Part shown: in pieces, positions 55,659-62,424 of the stretch
Layout: each line of letters starts with the position of its first letter
Numbering within the stretch: the stretch's first letter is position 1
NCBI RefSeq assembly: GCF_035917415.1
Contig: NZ_CP109073.1
Coordinates: 2,153,001-2,217,000 of the forward strand
Direction: 5' to 3'
Length of the DNA stretch: 64,000 bases
Source: Streptomyces sp. NBC_01803
GTDB taxonomy: Bacteria; Actinomycetota; Actinomycetes; Streptomycetales; Streptomycetaceae
Translations under genes and position numbers: made by a program
Notes under the pieces: generated by a model
What the model was told of the DNA's origin: nothing
Database searches by the model: none
Seen by the model: the letters and a program-made list of their open reading frames with translations, nothing else

Positions 55659-55796
55659 TCAGAACCAGATGTTGCTGGTGCCCACGGACTGCGCCCCCGC
55701 GTCCTTCGCCGCGCTCGCGCCCTGGGCGGAGGCGACACCGGCGGACGCCGCCGTGATCAGCAGAGCCGCGACAACGGTGACAGCAAACTTCTTCAC
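55659..55796 (-). CDS. Small secreted peptide, first gene of the ATP-grasp operon
   Basis: 45 residues from GTG 55796 (ribosome site GAGGGAA): a classic signal peptide (VKKFAVTVVAALLITAASAGVASA) with an AxA-like cleavage site at about residue 24, and a mature stretch of about 21 residues ending GTSNIWF. The tail lacks Cys, so lanthionine or disulfide chemistry is excluded. It is followed by the ATP-grasp gene and lies across a promoter from two LuxR-type regulators. It may be a secreted signal or a substrate for the operon's enzymes. I do not recognise the family. Confidence 0.7.
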   Translation of the reverse strand: MKKFAVTVVAALLITAASAGVASAQGASAAKDAGAQSVGTSNIWF

Positions 55797-55825
55797 GGGT
55801 TCCCTCTTCCGTGTCCACATAGACG

Positions 55826-55842
55826 AACATGAGTGGCATGTT
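55826..55842. promoter_or_regulatory. Inverted repeat AACATG-N5-CATGTT in the divergent promoter
   Basis: A perfect 6-5-6 inverted repeat, 30 bases upstream of the peptide GTG. A -10-like TCTATG follows it on the minus strand, so the repeat would sit between -35 and -10. It is the obvious candidate operator for the adjacent regulators. Confidence 0.55.
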
Positions 55843-55956
55843 GGCCCAATCATGCTCACGAGCTTTCACGAGGAAGTCGATAGAGTCGCTGTGGCATCAT
55901 CTCGCCTGTCAGGTTGACGCCAAGGGGCTGGCTGATGTCGTTCAAGGAAGAAGAGC

Positions 55957-56937
55957 GTGCACGAATCCGGCGAAATAGACGCAGCGGTCACCCGAGTTTA
56001 CCGCCTTCGCGTTATCCATCCCACGGACTCCGTGGAGCAGATAGCGGCAAGATCTGGTCTGACCCATGAAGAGGTGGCGGACGCCGAGTCGCGGCTCTTC
56101 ACACTTGGCCTCCTGCGTCCCTCGCCGGGGGGCGGCCGGGTGGCGATCAGCCCCGAGAGCGCCGCCGACGCCCTTCTCGCCCCACTTGAACAGGACATTC
56201 TCCAGCGGCGCATCGCGATGGCGACGACGCGCGCGCGGCTGCACTCGCTCTCCGGTGACTATCTGGAGGCGCGCAGCCTGCGCTCCGCGAAGAGCAGCAT
56301 CGAGGTCGTGGAGGGCATCGACAACATCCGCGCCGTCCTGGACGATCTGGCCCGGACCTGCGTGAAGACCCTTGAGGCACTGGTGCCGGGCCGGTTCCCC
56401 GAGGAGGCTATCCGCGCGGCCACCCCGCTGGATCTGGAGACACTTGAACGTGGTGTGAAGACGCGGCAGCTCTGGCAACAGACCACACGCAAATACTGGG
56501 CGACCGTGCAGTACGCCGAGACGCTGATCGCGGCGGGCGCGCAGGTGCGCACCACCAGCGTGCTGCCCTCGCGAATGCTCATCTACGACCGCAGCTGCGC
56601 GGTGCTGCCGCTCGACCCCATGCACACCGCCGCCGGCGTCGCCCTGGTGCGCGACCCGGCGGTGCTGAGCTTCCTCCAGCAGCTCTTCGAGCACTACTGG
56701 GACCGCGCGCTCGACTTCTCCGAGGAGGACCAGAAGTCCGGGCCCGAGCCGACCGGTGTGGAGCGGGACGTGCTGCTGCTGATGGCGGCGGGCAAGAAGG
56801 ACGAGGCCATCGCCCACCAGCTGGGGATGTCGCCCCGGTCCGTCAGCCGGATCGTGGCCCGGCTGATGGAGCGGCTGAGCGCCGACAGCCGGTTCCAGGC
56901 GGGCGCGCGAGCGGCGCTGAACGGGTGGCTGTCCTGA
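55957..56937 (+). CDS. Winged-helix/LuxR-type transcriptional regulator 1
   Basis: 326 residues in three parts. An N-terminal TrmB-like winged helix (IHPTDSVEQIAARSGLTHEEVADAESRLFTLGLLRPSPGGG) is followed by a phospholipase D-like sensor segment (EVVEGIDNIRAVLDDLARTC, TTSVLPSRMLIYD, ALVRDPAVLSFLQQLFEHYW). The C-terminal LuxR helix-turn-helix (LLLMAAGKKDEAIAHQLGMSPRSVSRIVARLM) binds DNA. Starts at GTG 55957 with GGAAGAAGAG upstream. It overlaps the next paralog by 13 bases. Divergent from the peptide operon and probably its regulator. Confidence 0.83.
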   Translation: MHESGEIDAAVTRVYRLRVIHPTDSVEQIAARSGLTHEEVADAESRLFTLGLLRPSPGGGRVAISPESAADALLAPLEQDILQRRIAMATTRARLHSLSGDYLEARSLRSAKSSIEVVEGIDNIRAVLDDLARTCVKTLEALVPGRFPEEAIRAATPLDLETLERGVKTRQLWQQTTRKYWATVQYAETLIAAGAQVRTTSVLPSRMLIYDRSCAVLPLDPMHTAAGVALVRDPAVLSFLQQLFEHYWDRALDFSEEDQKSGPEPTGVERDVLLLMAAGKKDEAIAHQLGMSPRSVSRIVARLMERLSADSRFQAGARAALNGWLS

Positions 56938-57992
56938 GAGCCTGGGAGCGGGGCGGGCGGAACCGCGACGGCGACGGCGGCGCGGCGGACGGCTCGACCG
57001 CCGTCTTCGAGCTGCTGGAGGACGAGCTGGACGCGGTGGCGGTCCGCGTCTACCAGCTCCGCGTGACGCATCCGACGGACCTGGTCAGCCAGCTCGCGGC
57101 CCGCGCCGGATTCACCGCGGACGAGGTCGCGGAGGCCGAACGCCTGCTCTCCCGGCTCGGTCTGCTCCAGCCCTCCCCGGGCGGCGGCTGGGTCGCCGTC
57201 AGCCCGGAGAGCGCCGCCGAGGGCCTGCTCGCGCCCCTGGAGCAGGACGTCCTCCAGCGGCGCATCGCGATGGCCGCCACCAGGGAGCAGCTGCTCGCGC
57301 TGTCCGGGGAGTACCTGGAGGCGCGCTCGATGCGCTCGGCCAAGACGAGCATCGAGATCGTCGAGGGCCTGGACAACATCCGGGCGGTCATCGACGACCT
57401 CGCCCGCACGTGTGCCGAGTCCCTGGACGCCCTGATCCCGGGCGGTGTGGAGAACGAGGCGGCCGTCGCCGCCGCCAAGCCGCTGGACCTGGAGCTGCTC
57501 TCGCGGGGCGTGCGGATCAGGTCGCTGTTCCAGCACGCGGCCCGCCGGCACCGGGTCATCGTGCAGTACGTCGAGACGATCACCTCGGCGGGCGCCGAGG
57601 TCAGGAGCATCAGCGTGCTGCCGTCGCGGATGCTGATCTACGACGGCGCCTGCGCCCTGCTGCCGCTGGACCCGCTGCACACGTCGGCGGGGGCCGCGCT
57701 GGTGCGCGACCCGGCGGTGCTGAGCTTCCTGTGCCGGCTGTTCGAGCACTGCTGGGGCGAGGGCGTCGAGTTCGCCGAGGCGGAGAGGGAGCGCGACGGG
57801 GCGCCGTCCGGCCTGGAGCGCGAGGTCCTGCTGCAGATGGCGAGCGGCCGGACGAACGAGGAGATCGCCCAGCGGCTCGGCGTCTCACAGCGCTCGGTCA
57901 GCCGGATCGTGGCCGGGCTGATGACGCGGCTGGGCGCGACGAACCGGTTCCAGGCCGGGACGAGGGCGGCGGCGAGCGGGTGGCTGACGTAG
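56925..57992 (+). CDS. Winged-helix/LuxR-type transcriptional regulator 2 (paralog)
   Basis: 355 residues with the same order as the preceding gene: winged helix (LRVTHPTDLVSQLAARAGFTADEVAEAERLLSRLGLLQPSPGGG), sensor (SVLPSRMLIYDGACALLPLDPLHTSAG) and LuxR HTH (LLQMASGRTNEEIAQRLGVSQRSVSRIV). By eye about half of all residues match regulator 1, so this is a tandem duplication. The start GTG 56925 lies inside the end of regulator 1, indicating coupled translation. The first 25 residues have no counterpart. Confidence 0.83.
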   Translation: MAVLRAWERGGRNRDGDGGAADGSTAVFELLEDELDAVAVRVYQLRVTHPTDLVSQLAARAGFTADEVAEAERLLSRLGLLQPSPGGGWVAVSPESAAEGLLAPLEQDVLQRRIAMAATREQLLALSGEYLEARSMRSAKTSIEIVEGLDNIRAVIDDLARTCAESLDALIPGGVENEAAVAAAKPLDLELLSRGVRIRSLFQHAARRHRVIVQYVETITSAGAEVRSISVLPSRMLIYDGACALLPLDPLHTSAGAALVRDPAVLSFLCRLFEHCWGEGVEFAEAERERDGAPSGLEREVLLQMASGRTNEEIAQRLGVSQRSVSRIVAGLMTRLGATNRFQAGTRAAASGWLT

Positions 57993-58012
57993 TCGGAGCC
58001 AGGGCCCGGTCC

Positions 58013-58030
58013 GGGTCCCGATCGGGACCC
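58013..58030. terminator. Palindrome between regulator 2 and the LLM oxidoreductase
   Basis: GGGTCCCGA and its complement form a perfect 18-base palindrome between two convergent stops, extended imperfectly by GGTCCG/CGGACC outside. Position fits a bidirectional terminator. Confidence 0.6.
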
Positions 58031-58061
58031 GCCCGGACCGCCGCGCCGGCACCGGCGCTTT

Positions 58062-58934
58062 TCAGCCAGTTTTGAGCTGTTCGCGGACCGCGGGCACGAC
58101 CTCCTCCGCAAACATCCGGCACTGGCGCTCACGATCCATCACGGGCCAGAAGACGAAGGCGTTCATCCCGTAGTCCGTGTGCAGGACAGTGAGGGTTTCG
58201 ACCCAGCGGGCGACGGGACCGTTGAAGGCGTCCCTGTCCTGTTGCGCGATCGCACCCGCGACGTTGTAAAGCCGGGTCAGCTCCCCGGGGTCGCGGCCCG
58301 CCTCCTGTGCGGATTCCGTGATGATCGAGTTCAGCTCGGGCAGCCGCTGCGGGTGCACGTAGGAGCTGGACACGGACCAGCCGTCCGCCTTGGCACCGAC
58401 CAGCCGCACGGCCTTCGGGCCGATGACGCCGAGCCAGATGCCGATGTCGTGCGCGGGCGTGGGACCGGGGCGCACGCCGGGCACCGTGTAGTGGGTCCCG
58501 CCGGCCGCGAACGGCTCGCCCGCCCACGAGGCCCGGATGATGTCGATGGCCTCGCCCAGCGCGGCGCGCCCCTCGCCGCGGGTCCGGCGGGGGCCGCCCA
58601 TGCCGACCACACCGTCGGGGAACGCGCCCGCGCCCAGGCCCAGTTCGAAACGTCCGCCACTGAGCACGTCGATCGAGGCGGTCTGCTTGGCGAGCATCGT
58701 GGGGGGGCGCAGCGGCAGGTTGGCCACGTTGGGGAAGAAGTGCACCGAGCTGGTCCCGGCGGCCAGCCAGGTGATCAGCGTGAGGGTGTCGACGAAGTCG
58801 GCGTTGTACGGATGGTCCTGAACGCCGACGTACTCCAGGCCGGCGGTGTCGGCGATCTCGGCGATCCGGGCGGCGGCGGGGAGACCCGCGCCATGCGGAT
58901 CGACGTTGAGACCGAACCTGACGGGCAGCGCCAT
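58062..58934 (-). CDS. LLM class F420-dependent oxidoreductase
   Basis: 290-residue luciferase-like flavin/F420 enzyme: RFGLNVDPHGAGLPAAARIAEIADTAGLEYVGVQDHPYNADFVDTL, then LAKQTASIDVLSGGRFELGLGAGAF, THYTVPGVRPGPTPAHDIGIWLGVIG and KADGWSVSSSYV. The overall pattern suits F420-dependent oxidoreductases of actinobacteria. The substrate is unknown. It lies 43 bases downstream of the marR gene on the same strand and may be its target. Confidence 0.88.
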   Translation of the reverse strand: MALPVRFGLNVDPHGAGLPAAARIAEIADTAGLEYVGVQDHPYNADFVDTLTLITWLAAGTSSVHFFPNVANLPLRPPTMLAKQTASIDVLSGGRFELGLGAGAFPDGVVGMGGPRRTRGEGRAALGEAIDIIRASWAGEPFAAGGTHYTVPGVRPGPTPAHDIGIWLGVIGPKAVRLVGAKADGWSVSSSYVHPQRLPELNSIITESAQEAGRDPGELTRLYNVAGAIAQQDRDAFNGPVARWVETLTVLHTDYGMNAFVFWPVMDRERQCRMFAEEVVPAVREQLKTG

Positions 58935-58977
58935 CTCTGTTTCCTTCGATTGGGGGTGGATGCGGCCACCCGGGGGG

Positions 58978-59412
58978 TCATTTCTCCGCGATCCGGGCCA
59001 GTGCCCTGGCCAGCAGGTCCTGCTCCTCGCCGGTGAGCTTGTCGAGGAGCAGCTCGCGGACGATCCGCGCCTGCAGGGGAACGGCCCGGTCCAGGGCGGC
59101 CTTTCCGGTCGGCGTGAGGGAGACGAGCACACCGCGCCGGTCGTCCGGATCACCCGTACGAGTGACCAACTCCTGCTGTGCCAACCGCACCAGCAGCCTG
59201 CTCAGCGACGGCTGCGTCAGCCGCACGGCCGGCGCGAGATCCCTCACGCGCAGGCCGGGCGGCGGGGCGCCGTCGAGACGGACCAGGACCTCGTAGTCGT
59301 TGATGGTCAGGCCGCACGTGGCGAGCGCGGCGCCGAGGTCCTCGGTGACCCGGGCGTGCGCGGCGGCCAGCGCCGCGAAGGCCCGGGCGCAGGCGTACTC
59401 GTCGTGTTCCAC
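58978..59412 (-). CDS. MarR family transcriptional regulator
   Basis: 144 residues: winged helix (INDYEVLVRLDGAPPPGLRVRDLAPAVRLTQPSLSRLLVRLAQQELVTRTGDPDDRRGVLVSLTPTG), with the DDRR wing motif. It is the second gene of a run starting with the hemerythrin gene (5 bases upstream) and followed by the LLM oxidoreductase. A palindrome before the hemerythrin gene is a likely self-operator. Confidence 0.9.
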   Translation of the reverse strand: MEHDEYACARAFAALAAAHARVTEDLGAALATCGLTINDYEVLVRLDGAPPPGLRVRDLAPAVRLTQPSLSRLLVRLAQQELVTRTGDPDDRRGVLVSLTPTGKAALDRAVPLQARIVRELLLDKLTGEEQDLLARALARIAEK

Positions 59413-59416
59413 GGCG

Positions 59417-59923
59417 CTAGCGTGGCAGCCCGGCCCAGGTGCGCATGGTGTCGAGGATGTGCTCCTCCTCGTACTCCAGATGCGGGAGGAGGTCGGCGGC
59501 GAGCGCCTTGAGAGCGGCGACCAGCCGCCCCCGGGCGGCGGAGTCGTCGCCTCCGCCGAGCCCGCGCGCGGCGGCCTCGGTGTCGTCCAGCAGCTTGGTG
59601 ACGCGCAGGTGGTCGGCCTCCAGCCGGTCCACGACGGGGTCCAGGGCCGGGTTCGTCCGGCGCAGCGCCGGGAAGATCACGGCGGACTCCACCCGGTGGT
59701 GGCCGTGGACGACGTTGCAGTACTGGAGGCAGTTGACCTTGAGCTGCCAGAGCGGGCCGTTCACCTGGAGCGCGCGGAGCGCGGCCGTCACCGCGTCCGC
59801 GGCGAGTCCCTCCGCCACCTCGTCGGCGAGCTTCTGGACGGTGTCCAGGTCCCGGCGCACCATGTCGTGCACCCACAGCAGCTGCGCCGCCAGCGCTTCG
59901 CCCTGCGGATGGGGAGCGCTCAC
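59417..59923 (-). CDS. Hemerythrin-domain protein
   Basis: 168 residues of four-helix hemerythrin type: LLWVHDMVRRDLDTVQKL, NVVHGHHRVESAVIFPALRR, RLEADHLRVTKLLDD, LLPHLEYEEEHIL. The His/Glu ligands for a di-iron site are all visible (HDxxR, HHxxE, DH, HxxxEE). It may bind oxygen or NO or store iron. The GTG at 59923 starts the run; MarR follows after 4 bases. Regulated redox sensing is an inference. Confidence 0.85.
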   Translation of the reverse strand: MSAPHPQGEALAAQLLWVHDMVRRDLDTVQKLADEVAEGLAADAVTAALRALQVNGPLWQLKVNCLQYCNVVHGHHRVESAVIFPALRRTNPALDPVVDRLEADHLRVTKLLDDTEAAARGLGGGDDSAARGRLVAALKALAADLLPHLEYEEEHILDTMRTWAGLPR

Positions 59924-59940
59924 GGGCGCCTGCCTATTTC

Positions 59941-59956
59941 ATACATACGCATGTAT
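59941..59956. promoter_or_regulatory. Palindromic operator candidate ATACAT-N4-ATGTAT
   Basis: A perfect 6-4-6 inverted repeat, 18 bases upstream of the hemerythrin GTG. The shape and AT content match MarR operators, and a MarR gene is second in the same run, so autoregulation is likely. Confidence 0.65.
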
Positions 59957-60033
59957 CTAAGCGTACACCGCGGGGTGCCCGCGCCACCACGCTCAACTGT
60001 CCACCCCGCCTGGCCTGTTACCCCTTCGTCCAG

Positions 60034-61011
60034 TCACCGGCCGCCGGGCGCTGGTCCCAGCAGCCGGCGATCCGCGTCGGGGAGCCAGGCGCCGGCCGGC
60101 GGACGCAGCCAGCCGCCGGCTTCGGCCAGCGAGCCCGCCGCCGTGTGCAGCGTGTCCAGGCCGGGGTGGCGCAGGCCGCGCCGCCAGACCATCGAGACGG
60201 GGGCCAGCGGCACCGGGTCGGTGAGCGGGCGAAGCACCATGCCGGACAGGCCCACGAACTCCTCGCTCGCCAGCACCGACCAGCCCTGCTTGCGCACCAC
60301 CCGCCCGAACTCGGCATCACCCTCGAGCTTCGGGAACGGCGCGGCGAGGCCGACACCACGCCCGGCGAACAGGCTTCGCGCGTAGTCCGTCCACTCGGTC
60401 GTCTCGTCGTTGCCCGCCGCCGCGTACAGCGTCTCGCCCGCCAGGGCGGCCAGCGGCACCTCGGAGCAGGCCGCCAGCGGATGCTCCTCGGGCAGCAGCA
60501 CCGCCACCCGCTCCCAGCGGATCAGCCGCTGCTCCAGCCCCGCCCGGACGGCCGGGGAAAGCCCCGCCACCCGGCCGAACGAGACGTCCACCCGGCCTGC
60601 CGCGATCTCGGCCGCGGCCCGCGCGAGACCGCTGTGGAAGCGGGCGACGAACTCCACCTCGGGCGCGGCCCGGCGGGCCGCGGCCAGCACCCGGTGGCCG
60701 GTGGCGACGGGCGCGGCGACGTCGACGACGAGCGGCCGGCCGAGACCCGCGCCGAGCGCGCCGGCCAGCTCGTCGTGCGCGGCCAGCACGCGGCGGGCGT
60801 ACGGCAGCAGCCGCTGGGCGTCGGCGGTGAGCGCCACCTGCCGGGTGCTGCGCGTGAACAGCGCCGTGTCCCACTCCCGCTCCAGCCGCCGGATGTCGCG
60901 GCTGAGCGCCTGCTGCGCGACGAGGAGCCGGGCGGCCGCGCGGGTGAAGTGCAGCTCCTCGGCGACGGCCGTGAAGGCGCGCAGCAGACGGGGGTCGGTG
61001 TCATGGGGCAC
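60034..61011 (-). CDS. LysR family transcriptional regulator
   Basis: 325 residues: N-terminal HTH (LLRAFTAVAEELHFTRAAARLLVAQQALSRDIRRLEREW) and a periplasmic-binding-like co-inducer domain. It is divergent from an MFS gene, the classic LysR arrangement. GTG 61011 (VPHDTDPRLLRAF) is chosen; a TTG 11 codons upstream is possible. The ligand is unknown. Confidence 0.88.
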   Translation of the reverse strand: MPHDTDPRLLRAFTAVAEELHFTRAAARLLVAQQALSRDIRRLEREWDTALFTRSTRQVALTADAQRLLPYARRVLAAHDELAGALGAGLGRPLVVDVAAPVATGHRVLAAARRAAPEVEFVARFHSGLARAAAEIAAGRVDVSFGRVAGLSPAVRAGLEQRLIRWERVAVLLPEEHPLAACSEVPLAALAGETLYAAAGNDETTEWTDYARSLFAGRGVGLAAPFPKLEGDAEFGRVVRKQGWSVLASEEFVGLSGMVLRPLTDPVPLAPVSMVWRRGLRHPGLDTLHTAAGSLAEAGGWLRPPAGAWLPDADRRLLGPAPGGR

Positions 61012-61113
61012 GGGGCATTCTGCGCCACCGGGGCCGATTGACAACAGATATGCGTGAATGCTCGCTGATCAGGTGTTGGACGCGCGCGACCGGCCGCCGG
61101 AAAGGTGAGGGGC

Positions 61114-62424
61114 ATGCCGCACTCCCCCGACGCCCGCTTCTCCTACCGGGCGCTCCTCGCCCAGCCCGGCGCCCTGGCGTTCACCGTGCCGAACCTCGTC
61201 GCCCGGCTGCCGATGGGCATGTTCAGCGTCGCGGCGGTGATCATGATCACCGCGCACCACGGGTCCTACGCGCTGGCCGGAGCCGTCCAGGCGACCGGGC
61301 TGATCGGGTCGGTGCTCGCCGGACCCCTGATCGCCCGGCAGGTGGACCGGCGCGGCCAGGCCAGGGTCCTGGTGCCCGCCGTCACGGTCTGCGTGGCCGG
61401 GCACACCGCGCTGCTGCTGTGCGTGCTGCTCGGGGCGCCGGTGTGGAGCTGGTTCTGCTGTGTGCTGCTGACCGCCGCGACGCCCAACACGGGCGGCATG
61501 TCCCGGGCCCGCTGGGCACACCTCTTCGGTGAGCCGACCCCCGAGCACGCCGCCGCCCGGCACACCGCCAACGCCTTCGAGCAGGCCCTGGACGAGCTGT
61601 GCTTCATGTGCGGCCCGGTCCTGGCGGCCTTCCTGTGTACCGCGCTCTTCCCGGCGGCGGGCACCGTGACCGCCGCGGCGCTGATGCTGGGCGGCACCCT
61701 GCTGTTCGCGGCGCAGCGCCGTACCGAACCGCCGCCGGTGCCACCGCGCGCGGGCGGCGGCCCGGGGCCGCTGCGGGCGCCGGGGATGCCGATGCTGCTG
61801 GCGGCGTTCGTCTGCGCCGGTGCGATCTTCGGCTCCCTGGAGGTGGTCACCATCGCCTTCGCCGACGAGCGCGGACAGCAGGGCTGGGCGGGCCCGGTCC
61901 TCGCCGCCCAGGCCGCCGGCTCCGCCGCGGCCGGGCTGCTGTTCGGCGCGCTGCGGGTCGGCGGCTCGGCGCCCGGCCGGTTCGCCGCCTGCGCGGCGGC
62001 GATGGCCGCGCTGATGACGCTGCCCCCGCTGGTCGCCCAGGTCGGCTCGCTGCCTCTGCTGGCCCCCGCGCTGCTGCTGGCGGGCATGGCCACGGCACCG
62101 ACCATGGTCACCGGCATGACCCTGGTCCAGGGCGTGGTGCCGCCCGGACGCCTCAACGAGGGCATGACCCTGGCCGTGACGGCCCTGCTCGGCGGCATCG
62201 CACTGGGCGCGGCGAGCGGCGGCTGGGCCGTGGACCACCTGTCGGGCGGCGCCACGACGGCCTACTGGGCGCCCGTCTCGGCGGCGCTCCTGGCCGCCGC
62301 GTTCGCCACCGCGGGCCGCTACAGACCGTTCAGGAAGGCCGCCGCCACCGGACCGGCGTCCCGGCCGCCCGAGCCGCCGTCCTCCAGCATCACGGCGAAG
62401 GCCACGTCGCGCTCGCCGAGGTAG
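61114..62424 (+). CDS. MFS transporter
   Basis: 436 residues with about 12 hydrophobic segments: FTVPNLVARLPMGMFSVAAVIMI, LAGPLIARQVDRRGQARVLVPA (motif A variant), and later PMLLAAFVCAGAIFGSLEVVTIAFADERG. The likely role is export of a small molecule under the divergent LysR regulator. The ATG follows AAAGGTGAGG. The last 106 bases run antisense to the end of the PBP gene, giving an unusual Pro/Ser/Arg tail (PPEPPSSSITAKATSRSPR). Confidence 0.82.
   Translation: MPHSPDARFSYRALLAQPGALAFTVPNLVARLPMGMFSVAAVIMITAHHGSYALAGAVQATGLIGSVLAGPLIARQVDRRGQARVLVPAVTVCVAGHTALLLCVLLGAPVWSWFCCVLLTAATPNTGGMSRARWAHLFGEPTPEHAAARHTANAFEQALDELCFMCGPVLAAFLCTALFPAAGTVTAAALMLGGTLLFAAQRRTEPPPVPPRAGGGPGPLRAPGMPMLLAAFVCAGAIFGSLEVVTIAFADERGQQGWAGPVLAAQAAGSAAAGLLFGALRVGGSAPGRFAACAAAMAALMTLPPLVAQVGSLPLLAPALLLAGMATAPTMVTGMTLVQGVVPPGRLNEGMTLAVTALLGGIALGAASGGWAVDHLSGGATTAYWAPVSAALLAAAFATAGRYRPFRKAAATGPASRPPEPPSSSITAKATSRSPR

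Noticed and set aside
53366..55796. Calling the peptide operon a lanthipeptide or classic graspetide cluster
   Set aside because: The mature peptide has no Cys and no acidic/Thr repeat core, the ligase resembles amino-acid ligases, and no LanB/C/M, protease or exporter is present.
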